A stretch of DNA of 64,000 bases from Oceanidesulfovibrio marinus. Lineage in GTDB: Bacteria > Desulfobacterota > Desulfovibrionia > Desulfovibrionales > Desulfovibrionaceae. Under the pieces are notes generated by a model. It did not search any database and was not told the DNA's origin. It worked only from the letters and a program-made list of their open reading frames with translations. The stretch covers positions 2,232,001 to 2,296,000 of the forward strand of contig NZ_CP039543.1 in the NCBI RefSeq assembly GCF_013085545.1, read 5' to 3'. The first letter of the stretch is position 1; every line of letters starts with the position of its first letter. A program made the position numbers and the translations under genes. Below are positions 29,664 to 38,665 of the stretch, piece by piece.

Positions 29664-30536
29664 ATGCCAGAAGCAATCGGGTTCGTCGGAATGGGCATCA
29701 TGGGCGTTCCCATGGCCCTGAACCTCGTGAAAGCCGGTTTCGACGTCACCGTCACCAACCGCACCATCGAAAAATGCAAGCCCCTGGCCGATGCCGGGGC
29801 CACAGTGGCCGAATCGCCGGAGGATATTTCCAAGCGAACGCCCATCATCGTCACCATGCTCACCGGCCCCCAGGCCGTGGACCAGGCCCTGTTCGGCGAG
29901 GACGGCGCCGCCGCCGGGCTGGGCAAGGGCAAGCTGGTGATCAACATGAGCAGCGTGCCGCCTTCATACAGCAAGGACCTTGCCCGCCGCGTGGGCAACT
30001 ACGGGGCATCGTTCATCGACGCTCCGGTCTCCGGCTCCAAGAAACCGGCCGAGGACGGGACCCTGGTTATCCTGGCCGGCGGTGAGGCCGACCAGGTGGA
30101 GCGCGCCACGCCCTACTTCGAGGCCATGGGCAAGAAGACCATCCACTGCGGCCCGGCCGGAAGCGGCTCGCACATGAAGATGTCCATCAATCTCCTGCTG
30201 GGCTCCATGCTCTCCGGGCTGGCCGAGATGCTCGCCTTTGGCGAAAAGGGCGGCCTTTCCCGCGAGGTGATGCTCAACGTGGTGCTTGCCGGCCCGCTCT
30301 CCAACGAGCTCTTTGCCATGAAGCGCGATCTTCTGGCCTCCAACGAGTACACCCCGCAGTTTCCGGCAAAGCACATGGCCAAGGACCTCAAGTTCGCCCT
30401 CGACACGGCGCATGAGACCGGGGCCTGGGCCCCGGCCACCCACCTGGCGGCGCAGCTCTATCGCATGCTGGTGGCGGCCGATCGCGGCGACGAGGACTTT
30501 TCCGCCGTCTTCGACGTCCTGCGCGGCGCGCTGTAG
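29664..30536 (+). CDS. Beta-hydroxyacid dehydrogenase (GarR/GLYR-like)
   Basis: A 290-residue NAD(P)H-dependent dehydrogenase of the 3-hydroxyisobutyrate/tartronate-semialdehyde/glyoxylate reductase family. It has the N-terminal Rossmann motif GFVGMGIMGVPMALNLVKAG (residues ~6-25), the substrate loop DAPVSGSKKPAEDGTL (~119-134), the catalytic Lys in GSGSHMKMSINLLLG (~172) and a C-terminal helical domain with the FPAKHMAKDLKFA signature. N-R-T after the second strand (VTNRT) suggests NADP binding. Plant and bacterial glyoxylate/succinic-semialdehyde reductases share these features. AGGAGG serves ATG 29664. The physiological substrate is not known. Confidence 0.9.
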   Translation: MPEAIGFVGMGIMGVPMALNLVKAGFDVTVTNRTIEKCKPLADAGATVAESPEDISKRTPIIVTMLTGPQAVDQALFGEDGAAAGLGKGKLVINMSSVPPSYSKDLARRVGNYGASFIDAPVSGSKKPAEDGTLVILAGGEADQVERATPYFEAMGKKTIHCGPAGSGSHMKMSINLLLGSMLSGLAEMLAFGEKGGLSREVMLNVVLAGPLSNELFAMKRDLLASNEYTPQFPAKHMAKDLKFALDTAHETGAWAPATHLAAQLYRMLVAADRGDEDFSAVFDVLRGAL

Positions 30537-31049
30537 CGCAGTTCATGCCTCCGGCGACCCAGTGTGGGTGACGCTGTCCCCCCACGCCCCTGCTCGGGGA
30601 ACACTGTTCCCCGGGCCCCCTATTCTGGGTCTTGGGGGCAATGCGTCCTGGCAAGATCCCGATCGGAGCAGTAAACGAATCGACCATAAGGTAAGCCCCC
30701 AGGTCGGAGCACCTGTGAGGTCCATCTCTGCCGGCGCGCGATCATTCTTACCCGGCCCCGGTGAAATAACGGGCAGGATCGAGAGGTTCTCCGTGCGCCC
30801 CTCAAAAAAAATTGAATTCTCGTGTCAACCTGCACGTTCCATGTGCGTTCTCAAGTCACAAAGGATATGAACTAACCGCCGATCCTGGTCCGGGAGGACC
30901 ATTGTGATTGTTGCGTAAAAGGGAACACCCAAGACTTGGCGAAGATTCGCGCAAGCTTGTACTCTCCCGAAAATTCTTTCATAACATACGCATGTATTTC
31001 CCGACCGCTTTGGTGCGGCCGGCCTAAACTTTTTCAAGGAGACCTCAAC
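30537..31049. other. 513-base intergenic region with multi-hairpin repeat copy A
   Basis: The first ~105 bases hold repeat copy A (listed separately). The rest, about 30650-31030, is lower in GC near 30780-30870 and has no convincing open reading frame. The ribosome-binding site and presumably the promoter of the next lipoprotein gene lie at the right end. Confidence 0.5.
30547..30641 (-). repeat. Dispersed multi-hairpin repeat, copy A (minus orientation)
   Basis: Read on the minus strand it aligns with copy B at 32931-33012: both share CGGGGAACAGTGTTCCCCG-type and GGGGGACAG-type hairpins in the same order and end in GCCGGAGGC. Visible stems: GGGGAAC-act-GTTCCCC (30596-30612) and ACCCA-gtg-TGGGT (30557-30569). 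It resembles intergenic palindromic elements of other bacteria. Possible roles are transcription termination or RNA processing. Confidence 0.75.
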
Positions 31050-31535
31050 ATGCAACGAATCCCGACCAAGCCGATCATTGTGCTCCTCATCCTGAGCATG
31101 CTCTCCATCCCCCTGCTCGGCTGCCAGACCCAGCGTTCGGCAGGCGCTGCTCTTGGCGGTGCGGCCGGCGCAGGCGTCGGCTACGCCGTGGCCGGCGGCG
31201 GTCCTGGCCAGCGTGCTGCCGGCGCGGCCATCGGCCTGGCCCTCGGTGCTCTGGCCGGCTACGCCATTGGTGATTACCTGGAAGCCCGTGACCAGGAGCA
31301 AGTCGCCTATACATTGGAGCAGCAGCCTTCCAATCAGCCCACAACCTGGGAAAACCCGGACACCGGCTACCAGTGGCAGGCAACGCCGTATGAAGCGTAC
31401 CGCCGCGACGGCCGTATCTACCGCAAGGTCCGCATCGGCGTGGATAACAACAACGACGGCTACTACGACGAGTGGACAACGGCCACGGCCTACCGCCGCT
31501 CCGACGGTAGCTGGGAGATCGTCTCCTACGACTAG
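31050..31535 (+). CDS. Glycine-zipper lipoprotein
   Basis: A 161-residue lipoprotein with lipobox PLLGC (Cys25). Two stretches of small residues follow (SAGAALGGAAGAGVGYAVAG and AAGAAIGLALGALAGYAIGD), forming a glycine-zipper 2TM-type domain as in the 17-kDa surface antigen, SlyB and OsmB families; these sit in or on the outer membrane. The C-terminal half has a secreted-domain look (WENPDTGYQWQATPYEAYRRDGRIYRKVRIGVDNNNDGYYDEW), much like surface antigen C-termini. AAGGAG precedes ATG 31050. It is the first of three codirectional envelope-protein genes. Confidence 0.88.
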   Translation: MQRIPTKPIIVLLILSMLSIPLLGCQTQRSAGAALGGAAGAGVGYAVAGGGPGQRAAGAAIGLALGALAGYAIGDYLEARDQEQVAYTLEQQPSNQPTTWENPDTGYQWQATPYEAYRRDGRIYRKVRIGVDNNNDGYYDEWTTATAYRRSDGSWEIVSYD

Positions 31536-31622
31536 CAGCAGGACTTCGAACCGCTTGAACACGGGAGGGCGTCGCACGGCGCCCTCCTCCCCCCAGAATC
31601 ATTGCGGAACCGGAGGAACATC

Positions 31623-32009
31623 ATGCGCTTTCACCTCAAGACACTCACTCTTTTCGCAGCGCTCATGCTCGCGTTGCTGCTGACGGCCCCGGTCGCCTTT
31701 GCGCAGCCCAAGCATATGCCGCCCGGCCAGGCCAAGAAGATGATGCCCGGCCAGAAGGCGCCAGGGCCACCGCCCCACGCTCCTGCGCACGGCTACCGCC
31801 ACAAGTACCGCTTCTATCCGGAGCAGAAGCTTTACTACGACATCGACGACGGCTGGTACTACCACTACGAGGGCGGCCAGTGGCGGCGCTTCGACAACAA
31901 CCCGCTGCTCAACATACAGCTTGGACCGTTCTTCACCATCGATATGGATACGGACCTGCCCTACACGCACTACCAGGAGCACAGGACCCGCTACAAAGTC
32001 AGCCCCTGA
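31623..32009 (+). CDS. Secreted protein with YRFYP...LYYD domain (copy 1)
   Basis: A 128-residue protein with a signal peptide (ALMLALLLTAPVAFAQ, cleavage near residue 26) and a short Pro/Lys/Met-rich linker. The C-terminal ~72-residue domain begins YRFYPEQKLYYD and runs YHYEGGQWRRF, NPLLNIQLGP, DTDLPYTHYQEH. The same domain occurs in the next gene. GGAGG lies before ATG 31623. Its aromatic, beta-rich pattern suggests a small envelope domain; I know no function. A perfect 11-base stem follows at 32028. Confidence 0.82.
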   Translation: MRFHLKTLTLFAALMLALLLTAPVAFAQPKHMPPGQAKKMMPGQKAPGPPPHAPAHGYRHKYRFYPEQKLYYDIDDGWYYHYEGGQWRRFDNNPLLNIQLGPFFTIDMDTDLPYTHYQEHRTRYKVSP

Positions 32010-32027
32010 TCGCTTCCGGATGCACCC

Positions 32028-32056
32028 TCCGGCGGTGACTCGTCTTCACCGCCGGA
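32028..32056 (+). terminator. Hairpin after the first YRFYP-domain gene
   Basis: Perfect 11-base stem TCCGGCGGTGA / TCACCGCCGGA with a 7-base loop, 19 bases after the stop. The following bases are only mildly T-rich (CGTTCTCTC), so termination efficiency is uncertain. Confidence 0.55.
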
Positions 32057-32099
32057 CGTTCTCTCAACAGTAGTGGAACACGGTTCCAGCACGGCAGCG

Positions 32100-32128
32100 C
32101 ACGGTTTTTTTCAACACGAAAAACCGTG
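32100..32128. repeat. Inverted repeat CACGGTTTTT / AAAAACCGTG
   Basis: A perfect 10-base stem with its T and A runs facing inwards, between the two YRFYP-domain genes. Purpose unclear. Confidence 0.5.
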
Positions 32129-32183
32129 GAGGCTACCGTTGCGCCCTGCGCCCGCCAGCTTTGGCCCAGGCGCGCGCAGTACA

Positions 32184-32217
32184 CGAACCTGTTCGGGTCC
32201 GGGGGATCGGTCCCCCG
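32184..32217. repeat. Double hairpin between the paralogous secreted genes
   Basis: CGAAC-ct-GTTCG (32184-32195) is followed at once by GGGGGA-tcgg-TCCCCC (32201-32216). It is similar in style to the multi-hairpin repeats on either side, but I could not align it to them. Confidence 0.5.
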
Positions 32218-32296
32218 AACCGCCGCACGCAGTACGCACGTTCAACAGCCGGCACGAAGCTGACCCTTCTTCCCGGCACACGAGAGGGAGACTCAT

Positions 32297-32797
32297 ATGA
32301 CCCAATCGAAACGACGTGGATGTATCACCTGTGTCCTGATGCTCCTCGCAGCAATCCTGCTGCTGACCGCTACGCCGTCGTACGCCGGGCATGGACGCCA
32401 CGGCGGGCATGGCAATCGCCATAACCATCACGACTACCGTGGGCACCATGGCCGCGGACACCGCGGACCGCCGCCCAGGGTGATCCACAGGGATCACTAC
32501 TACCCGCAGCCCGTGCCGGCCCCCGTCATGGTCCCGACCCCGGTGCCTGTCCCTGTTCCGGCGCCTGCCCCGGTTATCGTGCGACCCCACAGGTACCGCT
32601 TCTACCCCAAGCACAAGCTGTACTACGACGTCTCGCGCGACCGCTACTTCCACTACGAGGGTGGCGCATGGCGGCTGTTCACCAGCAACCCGCTGATCAA
32701 CATCCAGCTCGGGCCGGCCTTCTCCTTCGAGATGAACTCCGACCGGCCCTACACCAGCTACTCCGAGCACGTGGAGATATACCGGACCTATCCGTAA
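32297..32797 (+). CDS. Secreted protein with YRFYP...LYYD domain (copy 2)
   Basis: A 166-residue protein with a signal peptide (MLLAAILLLTATPSYAG, cleavage near residue 31). A His/Gly/Arg-rich segment follows (GRHGGHGNRHNHHDYRGHHG), then a Pro/Val stretch of PVPVP type that probably spans the envelope or wall, and finally the same C-terminal domain as the upstream protein (YRFYPKHKLYYD, YFHYEGGAWRLF, NPLINIQLGP, NSDRPYTSYSEH). The His-rich part could bind metal. GGGAG precedes ATG 32297. A duplication with diverged linkers is the simplest origin. Confidence 0.82.
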   Translation: MTQSKRRGCITCVLMLLAAILLLTATPSYAGHGRHGGHGNRHNHHDYRGHHGRGHRGPPPRVIHRDHYYPQPVPAPVMVPTPVPVPVPAPAPVIVRPHRYRFYPKHKLYYDVSRDRYFHYEGGAWRLFTSNPLINIQLGPAFSFEMNSDRPYTSYSEHVEIYRTYP

Positions 32798-32821
32798 CCC
32801 GAACATGACCCTGCACTAACA

Positions 32822-32856
32822 AAGGCGGCGGCCTCCTTCGTGGAGGCCGCCGCCTT
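32822..32856 (+). terminator. Strong hairpin after the second YRFYP-domain gene
   Basis: Perfect 15-base stem AAGGCGGCGGCCTCC / GGAGGCCGCCGCCTT with a TTCGT loop, 24 bases after the stop. The T run is short (TT). Confidence 0.75.
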
Positions 32857-32884
32857 GATTGTGTGGCAGTGGAATGACTGGTGT

Positions 32885-33012
32885 CGAGGGGCGTTGCCCC
32901 TCGAACTCCCCACCAGGGAGCACTGCTCCCTGGACCCAAATATTGGGGTCCGGGGACCAGTGGTCCCCGGCAGGAGGCGCTGGGGGACAGAGTCCCCCGG
33001 CCCGCCGGAGGC
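32885..33012 (+). repeat. Dispersed multi-hairpin repeat, copy B
   Basis: A chain of hairpins, each with a 3-base loop: CGAGGGGC-gtt-GCCCCTCG (32885-32903), CCAGGGAGC-act-GCTCCCTGG (32913-32933), CCGGGGACC-agt-GGTCCCCGG (32950-32970) and GGGGGAC-aga-GTCCCCC (32982-32998), ending GCCGGAGGC. The right ~80 bases align with copy A in reverse orientation. It lies between convergent genes and could end transcription from both. Confidence 0.8.
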
Positions 33013-33033
33013 TGATTGTTATAACTTTTTTTG

Positions 33034-33761
33034 CTAGCCGCCGAGGTAGGCTTTTTTGACCTCGGGGTCTTCCATGAGCGTTGCGGACGGGCCTTCGGCC
33101 ACGATCTCGCCGGTATCAAGCACGTAGCCGCGGTGGGCGAACTGGAGGGCGACGCGGGCGTTCTGCTCCACGACGAGGATGGTCATGCCTTCCTCGTTGA
33201 GCTGCTTGAGGGTGCGAAACAGCTCGTACATGAGCAGCGGGGCCAGGCCCATGGAGGGTTCGTCCAGCAGGATGACGTCGCACTTGGACATGAGGGCGCG
33301 GCCCACGGCGAGCATCTGCTGCTCACCGCCGGAGAGGGACTCGCTCTGCTGGCGTTTGCGTTCGGCCAGTCTGGGAAAGAGCGAGAAGACCCGCTCGAAG
33401 TCCTTGTCTATGTTTTCCTGGCCATCGGTGCGCGCGGTGGTGGCGATCCAGAGGTTCTCGTACACGGAGAGGTTGCCGAAGATATGCCGGCCCTCGGGCA
33501 CGAGGTTCATGTTCATCTTGCGCACCACGTCGTACGGCTCGGTGGTCAGGATGGACTGGCCGCGGAAGCGGATGTCGCCTTCCACCACCTTGGGCGCTTC
33601 CGGCGGAGGGAGGCGCATGATGGAGTGCAGCGTGGTGGTCTTGCCGGCGCCGTTGGCGCCGAGCAGCGCGACGATCTCGCCCTTGTCCACGGAAAAGGAT
33701 ATCCCGTGCAGCGCCTCGATGGTTCCGTAACGGACCTTGAGATTTTCGATTTCGAGCAGCA

Positions 33762-33762
<1 letters not shown>
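33034..33762 (-). CDS. livF: Branched-chain amino acid ABC transporter ATP-binding protein LivF
   Basis: A 242-residue ABC ATPase. Walker A is GANGAGKTT (~36-44), the ABC signature LSGGEQQM (~142-149), and Walker B VILLDEPSMGLAP (~163-175), followed by the H-loop region VVEQNA (Gln where many ABC proteins have His-rich text, normal for LivF). LivF and LivG form the nucleotide-binding pair of the branched-chain amino acid importer. ATG 33762 overlaps the LivG stop (ATGA), so the two are translationally coupled. It is the last gene of the five-gene operon; the hairpin repeat copy B follows it. Confidence 0.95.
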
Positions 33763-34529
<767 letters not shown>

Positions 34530-34533
34530 GGCA

Positions 34534-35550
34534 TCACTTCTTGAACGCGGTGAATTTCTTGAGCCGCGGGAACACGTCCGTCAGCTCGCGGTTGCCCATG
34601 ATACCCTCGGGCCGCATGTGCATGAGCAGCACCAGCATGAGGGGGATGACCACCCACTTGATAATTTGCAGCGGCCGCAACGCCTCCAGCAGCAGGGTGA
34701 AGAGGATGGCGCTCATCACCGAGCCGGAGAGGGAGCCCATGCCGCCCAGGTAGACCATGACCATGACCTCGGTGGACTTGAGGATGGTGAACGAGCCCGG
34801 GTTCACGTAGCCCAGCACGTGGGCGAAGAGCCCGCCGGCCAGTCCGGCCAGTCCGGAGGAGAGCATGAACGCGACGATCTTCATCTTGTTCGTGTTCACG
34901 CTCATGATCTCGGCCGCGATCTCGTCCTGGCAGATGGCGATGATGCCCTTGCCATAGGTAGAGGAGATGAATCGCCGGATGATCCAGATGGTGAAGATGG
35001 TGCCCACGAACACCCAGATCACCATCCACGGCAGGTCGATTGTCTTCTCCATGGCCTTGGTCACCCGGCTCATGCCCATGAACCCGCGCGCGCCGCCGAT
35101 GGTGTCGATATTCTCGATGGTGGACTTGACGATGTAGTTGGCCGCGATGGTGATGATGGCCAGGTAGTCGCCGCGTGTCTTGAAGGACGGGATGGCCACG
35201 ATGAGGCCGGTGACAGCCGCCACAAGCGCGCCCACCAGCAGTATGACCGGGAACAGGGGCAGCGCCAGGTCCGGGCTGAGCAGCGCCGCGCCAAAGACCT
35301 TGTCCTTGGCGAACAGCAGCACAGACAGCAGCGAGGAGACGTACGCACCCACGGCCATGAAGCCGGCGTGGCCGCACGCGAACTCACCCATGCTGCCGTT
35401 GATGATGTTCAGGCTGGCGGCGAGAATGACGTTGATGCCCATGAACATGAACACCGACTGCCAGTAGAGGTTCATCGCGCCCGTGGCTGCGGTGATCACG
35501 AAAAAGCCGAACAATGCGCCGACAAGAATGGGGACAGCTAACTTTTGCAT
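34534..35550 (-). CDS. livM: Branched-chain amino acid ABC transporter permease LivM
   Basis: A 338-residue inner-membrane permease with about 8-10 hydrophobic helices. The LivM signature appears as NIINGSMGEFACGHAGFMAVGAY (early) and the coupling-helix stretch AICQDEIAAEIMSVNTNKMKIVAF (~210-233). LivM pairs with LivH to form the transport channel. ATG 35550 has AGGAG very close upstream. The gene is followed by livG after only 4 bases. Confidence 0.95.
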   Translation of the reverse strand: MQKLAVPILVGALFGFFVITAATGAMNLYWQSVFMFMGINVILAASLNIINGSMGEFACGHAGFMAVGAYVSSLLSVLLFAKDKVFGAALLSPDLALPLFPVILLVGALVAAVTGLIVAIPSFKTRGDYLAIITIAANYIVKSTIENIDTIGGARGFMGMSRVTKAMEKTIDLPWMVIWVFVGTIFTIWIIRRFISSTYGKGIIAICQDEIAAEIMSVNTNKMKIVAFMLSSGLAGLAGGLFAHVLGYVNPGSFTILKSTEVMVMVYLGGMGSLSGSVMSAILFTLLLEALRPLQIIKWVVIPLMLVLLMHMRPEGIMGNRELTDVFPRLKKFTAFKK

Positions 35551-35564
35551 CGCTCCTGCCCCCT

Positions 35565-36476
35565 CTAGATCTTCTGGAAACGGGCCACGCCGAAAAGCCC
35601 CGTGGGTTTGTAGGTGAGAATGACCAGCAGGATGGTGAAGGCGATGAGGTCACGGTACGTGGACGGGAAGAACGCCACGACCATGATCTCCACGAAGCCC
35701 AGCAGGAACCCGCCGGCAAATGCGCCGCGCACGGAGCCGATGCCGCCCACCACCGCCGCGATAAAGGCCTTCCAGCCGATGAGCGCGCCCATGTAGGGGT
35801 CCAGCACCGGGTAGCTCATGGCGAACATCAGGCCGGCCAGGCCGGCAAAGGACGAGCCCAGGACGAAGGTGAACACCACCACCTTGTCCGGCGCGATGCC
35901 CATGAGCGGGATGGCGAACTTGTCGTAGGAGATGGCGCGCATGGCCATGCCCATCTTGGTTCTGGAGACCACCGTCTCCAGGAAGACAAAGGCCAGGATC
36001 GCCACCAGGATGACCGCGATCTTGAGGTTGGTCACGGCCACGCCGCCTATATTGTAGACGTGCGTCTCCACCAGCGTGGGGAAGAGCCGGCGGCTGGCGC
36101 CCAGCAGGGCCAGGTTGCCGTTCTCCAGGATCAGACCGCACATCAGGGCGGTGATGACCACGTAGAGACGGTGCGCGCCCTTGCGCCGCAAAGGCCGGTA
36201 GGCTACGCGCTCCAGCGTGACGCCCACCAGCGCCGTCAGCGCCATGGTCAGCGGTACGCACAGCACGATGACCGCCCACCCCGGCAGCCCCACGGCGGCG
36301 AGGAAAAATGTCGCAACGAAAAAGGCGATGTACGCGCCCACCATGAAGATATCGCCATGGGCGAAGTTGATGAGCAGGAGCACGCCGTAGACGAGACAGT
36401 AGCCCAACGCGATGAGCGAGTAGAAGCTGCCCCACTGCAGCGCGTTGAGAATGTTCTGAATAATCGGGCCGAGCAC
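35565..36476 (-). CDS. livH: Branched-chain amino acid ABC transporter permease LivH
   Basis: A 303-residue permease with the LivH start pattern LQWGSFYSLIALGYCLVYGVLLLINFAHGD, the V-x-x-E-R-V-A-Y-R-P-L-R-R motif (~88-100) and the coupling segment RTKMGMAMRAISYDKFAIPLMGI (~170-192). About eight membrane helices. The start is GTG 36476 with little ribosome-binding sequence, so translation may depend on readthrough from livK. A 10-base GC stem lies between livK and this gene. Confidence 0.94.
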   Translation of the reverse strand: MLGPIIQNILNALQWGSFYSLIALGYCLVYGVLLLINFAHGDIFMVGAYIAFFVATFFLAAVGLPGWAVIVLCVPLTMALTALVGVTLERVAYRPLRRKGAHRLYVVITALMCGLILENGNLALLGASRRLFPTLVETHVYNIGGVAVTNLKIAVILVAILAFVFLETVVSRTKMGMAMRAISYDKFAIPLMGIAPDKVVVFTFVLGSSFAGLAGLMFAMSYPVLDPYMGALIGWKAFIAAVVGGIGSVRGAFAGGFLLGFVEIMVVAFFPSTYRDLIAFTILLVILTYKPTGLFGVARFQKI

Positions 36477-36520
36477 GGATCAAACCCCGGTGCGCATAGG
36501 ATTCTGGTCAGAGTGCAAAG

Positions 36521-36553
36521 GCGAGGCCGGAACGCGGAACGTCCCGGCCTCGC
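36521..36553 (-). terminator. Intercistronic hairpin between livK and livH
   Basis: Perfect 10-base stem GCGAGGCCGG / CCGGCCTCGC with no T tract. Such stems after a binding-protein gene often stabilise its mRNA or reduce readthrough into the permease genes (inference). Confidence 0.6.
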
Positions 36554-36571
36554 GGCTTCATCCAATTGTAT

Positions 36572-37729
36572 CTACGGACAAACCTGCTTGTAGAAGCTGA
36601 ACTCGCCCGCGTCGTTGATCTTCACGACCACGGCGCACTTGATGGGGTCGCCTTCAGGAGTGAAGGTCATGTTGCCGGTGATGCCCTTGAAGTCCTTGAT
36701 GGTGCCAAGCGCATCCTTGACCTTGATGCGGTCCTCGTCGATGTCGCCGGTCAGGCCGCCGGTGGCCTGGATGGCTTCGAGCATCAGGTTGGTGGAGTCC
36801 CAGGTCAGAGCGGCCACGTCGTCGGGAGTCTTGTCGTAGATGGCCTTGTAGTCCTCGATGAACTCCTTGGTGGCGCCCTGAGCGCCGGCAGCGGCGTAGT
36901 GGGTAGAGAAGAAGTAACCCTTGCAGTCGTCGCCGCACAGGCTCATCAGGTCACCGCCGGCCCAGGCGTCGCCGCCGATGATCGGCTTGTCCCAACCCAG
37001 GCTCTGGGCCTGCTTCACGATCAGCGGAACCTCGTTGTAGTACTGGGGCACAAAGAGGATCTCGGCGTCGGAGTTGACGATATTGGTCAACTGGGCGCTG
37101 AAGTCCACGTCCTTGGTGGTGAAGGTCTCGAAGGCAACCACAGAGCCGGCGCCGTGCTTCTTCTCCCAGGCTTCCTTGAACACCTCGGCCAGGCCCTTGG
37201 GATAGTCGCTGGCGATGTCATACAGCACGGCGGCCTTGGTGGCGCCGAACTCGTCGCTGGCGAAGTTCACGACCACAGGACCCTGGAAGGGGTCGAGGAA
37301 GCAGCCGCGGAAGACGAAGGGACGGTCCTTGGTGGTGTCGGGGTTGGTGGACCAGGGGGAAATCATCGGGGTTTCCAGGTCGTTGGCGGCCTCGCCGGCA
37401 GGCACGGCCTGCTTGGAGGATTGCGGTCCGATGATGCCCAGGACGTCGTCCTGGGTGACGAGCTTGCGAGCAGCGGAGAGCGCAGACTCGGCCTTGGATT
37501 CGTTATCCTCGTACACGAACTCGAGGGTGTACTTCGTGCCGCCGACATCGATGCCGCCGGCGTCGTTGATCTGCTTCAGCAACATCTCGGCGGCGTTCTT
37601 GGAGGACTCGCCGACGTCCGGAATGTCACCGGTCAAAGGGATGTTGAATCCGATCTTGATGCTCTCAGCGTGCGCCACGCTGGAAAACACCAGGACACTG
37701 GCCAGGAGCGCGAACAGAATTTTCTTCAT
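36572..37729 (-). CDS. livK: Branched-chain amino acid ABC transporter substrate-binding protein
   Basis: A 385-residue periplasmic binding protein of the Peripla_BP_6 type. Signal peptide: residues ~1-21 (LLASVLVFSSVAHA). The mature part begins ESIKIGFNIPLTGDIPDVGESSKNAAEM, with the fold-typical VYEDNESKAESALSAARKLV and DDVLGIIGPQSSKQAVPAGEAANDL and a Cys pair near the end (LCGDDCKGYF). AGGAG lies 8 bases before ATG 37729; six upstream codons in frame are unlikely. It is the first gene of the operon and probably the most expressed. Substrate could be Leu/Ile/Val or another amino acid or amide. Confidence 0.93.
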   Translation of the reverse strand: MKKILFALLASVLVFSSVAHAESIKIGFNIPLTGDIPDVGESSKNAAEMLLKQINDAGGIDVGGTKYTLEFVYEDNESKAESALSAARKLVTQDDVLGIIGPQSSKQAVPAGEAANDLETPMISPWSTNPDTTKDRPFVFRGCFLDPFQGPVVVNFASDEFGATKAAVLYDIASDYPKGLAEVFKEAWEKKHGAGSVVAFETFTTKDVDFSAQLTNIVNSDAEILFVPQYYNEVPLIVKQAQSLGWDKPIIGGDAWAGGDLMSLCGDDCKGYFFSTHYAAAGAQGATKEFIEDYKAIYDKTPDDVAALTWDSTNLMLEAIQATGGLTGDIDEDRIKVKDALGTIKDFKGITGNMTFTPEGDPIKCAVVVKINDAGEFSFYKQVCP

Positions 37730-37882
37730 GCCTTTCTCCTCAAGATGAAGTTCCCTTACTGATATGCCCGTCACCAGGGCGACACATTATGCGCCAATCA
37801 GAAGTCTGCGTGATAACGCATTTTTCACAAGAAGAAAACACCTGAAGTTACAATATTGAAAAGATCACATGATTGCAGGCGA

Positions 37883-38506
37883 TTATTCGCAGTCCTCGCC
37901 TGTCACCTCGGCCTTCTCAATCACTACCGGAGAGGTGGGCACATCCTCATGAAATCCCTTGCGGCCTGTGGGCACCTCTTTGATCTCATCGACCACGTCC
38001 TGGCCTTCCACGACCTTGCCGAACACGGCGTAGCCCCAGCCCTGCGGCGTCTTGTTGCGGTGGTTCAGGAAGTTGTTGTCCGCGACGTTGATGAAGAACT
38101 GCGCCGTGGCGGAGTGCGGGTCCTGCGTGCGCGCCATGGCCACGGTGTACGCCTCGTTCTGCAGACCGTTGTCGGCCTCGTTCTCGATGGGCTCGTTGGT
38201 GGGGCGCTCCTGCATTTCGGCGTCCATGCCGCCGCCCTGGATCATGAAGCCGTTGATGACGCGGTGAAATATGGTGCCGTCGTAATGTCCGCTGCGGACG
38301 TACTCCAGGAAGTTGGCGCTGGTGACCGGAGCCTTCTCCTGGTTCAATTCGATGACGATATCGCCCTTGCTCGTATGTAAAGTGACCATGCAGTCGCTCC
38401 TTTGCGCTGCCGCGCCGTCGGCCGTCGTCAACAGAAAAAATGCCGCCAGTACCGGCCAGATGTACCGGACGACAAGAGAATTGACCTCGTGATGGAAGTT
38501 TCTCAT
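37883..38506 (-). CDS. Periplasmic peptidyl-prolyl cis-trans isomerase (cyclophilin)
   Basis: A 207-residue exported cyclophilin that speeds Xaa-Pro isomerisation in folding proteins. It has an N-terminal signal ([23 protein letters not shown], about residues 12-34) and then the cyclophilin core: [33 protein letters not shown] (with the catalytic Arg in FHRV), [19 protein letters not shown], and [19 protein letters not shown]. It most resembles PpiA. A Cys at each end (C39, C206) might form a disulfide. Start ATG 38506. It is a single gene. Confidence 0.93.
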   Translation of the reverse strand: MRNFHHEVNSLVVRYIWPVLAAFFLLTTADGAAAQRSDCMVTLHTSKGDIVIELNQEKAPVTSANFLEYVRSGHYDGTIFHRVINGFMIQGGGMDAEMQERPTNEPIENEADNGLQNEAYTVAMARTQDPHSATAQFFINVADNNFLNHRNKTPQGWGYAVFGKVVEGQDVVDEIKEVPTGRKGFHEDVPTSPVVIEKAEVTGEDCE

Positions 38507-38665
38507 GATGCAAGCCTCTTGCTGCTGATTCTACAGGTGTACCGCGGCCTTACTCGCATGTTTCAGGCCCACTGTCGAGCCTTTGGCCGTTTACCTTCCG
38601 ACCGATCCGCGGTAGGATTTATATAAGTTCAGTTCTAAGCACAAACAAACCTTACCAAAACACTC

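Noticed and set aside
30557-30612. Possible CRISPR-like array from the recurrent hairpins
   Set aside because: There are no equal-length repeats with unique spacers; the palindromes differ from one another and match the dispersed repeat instead.
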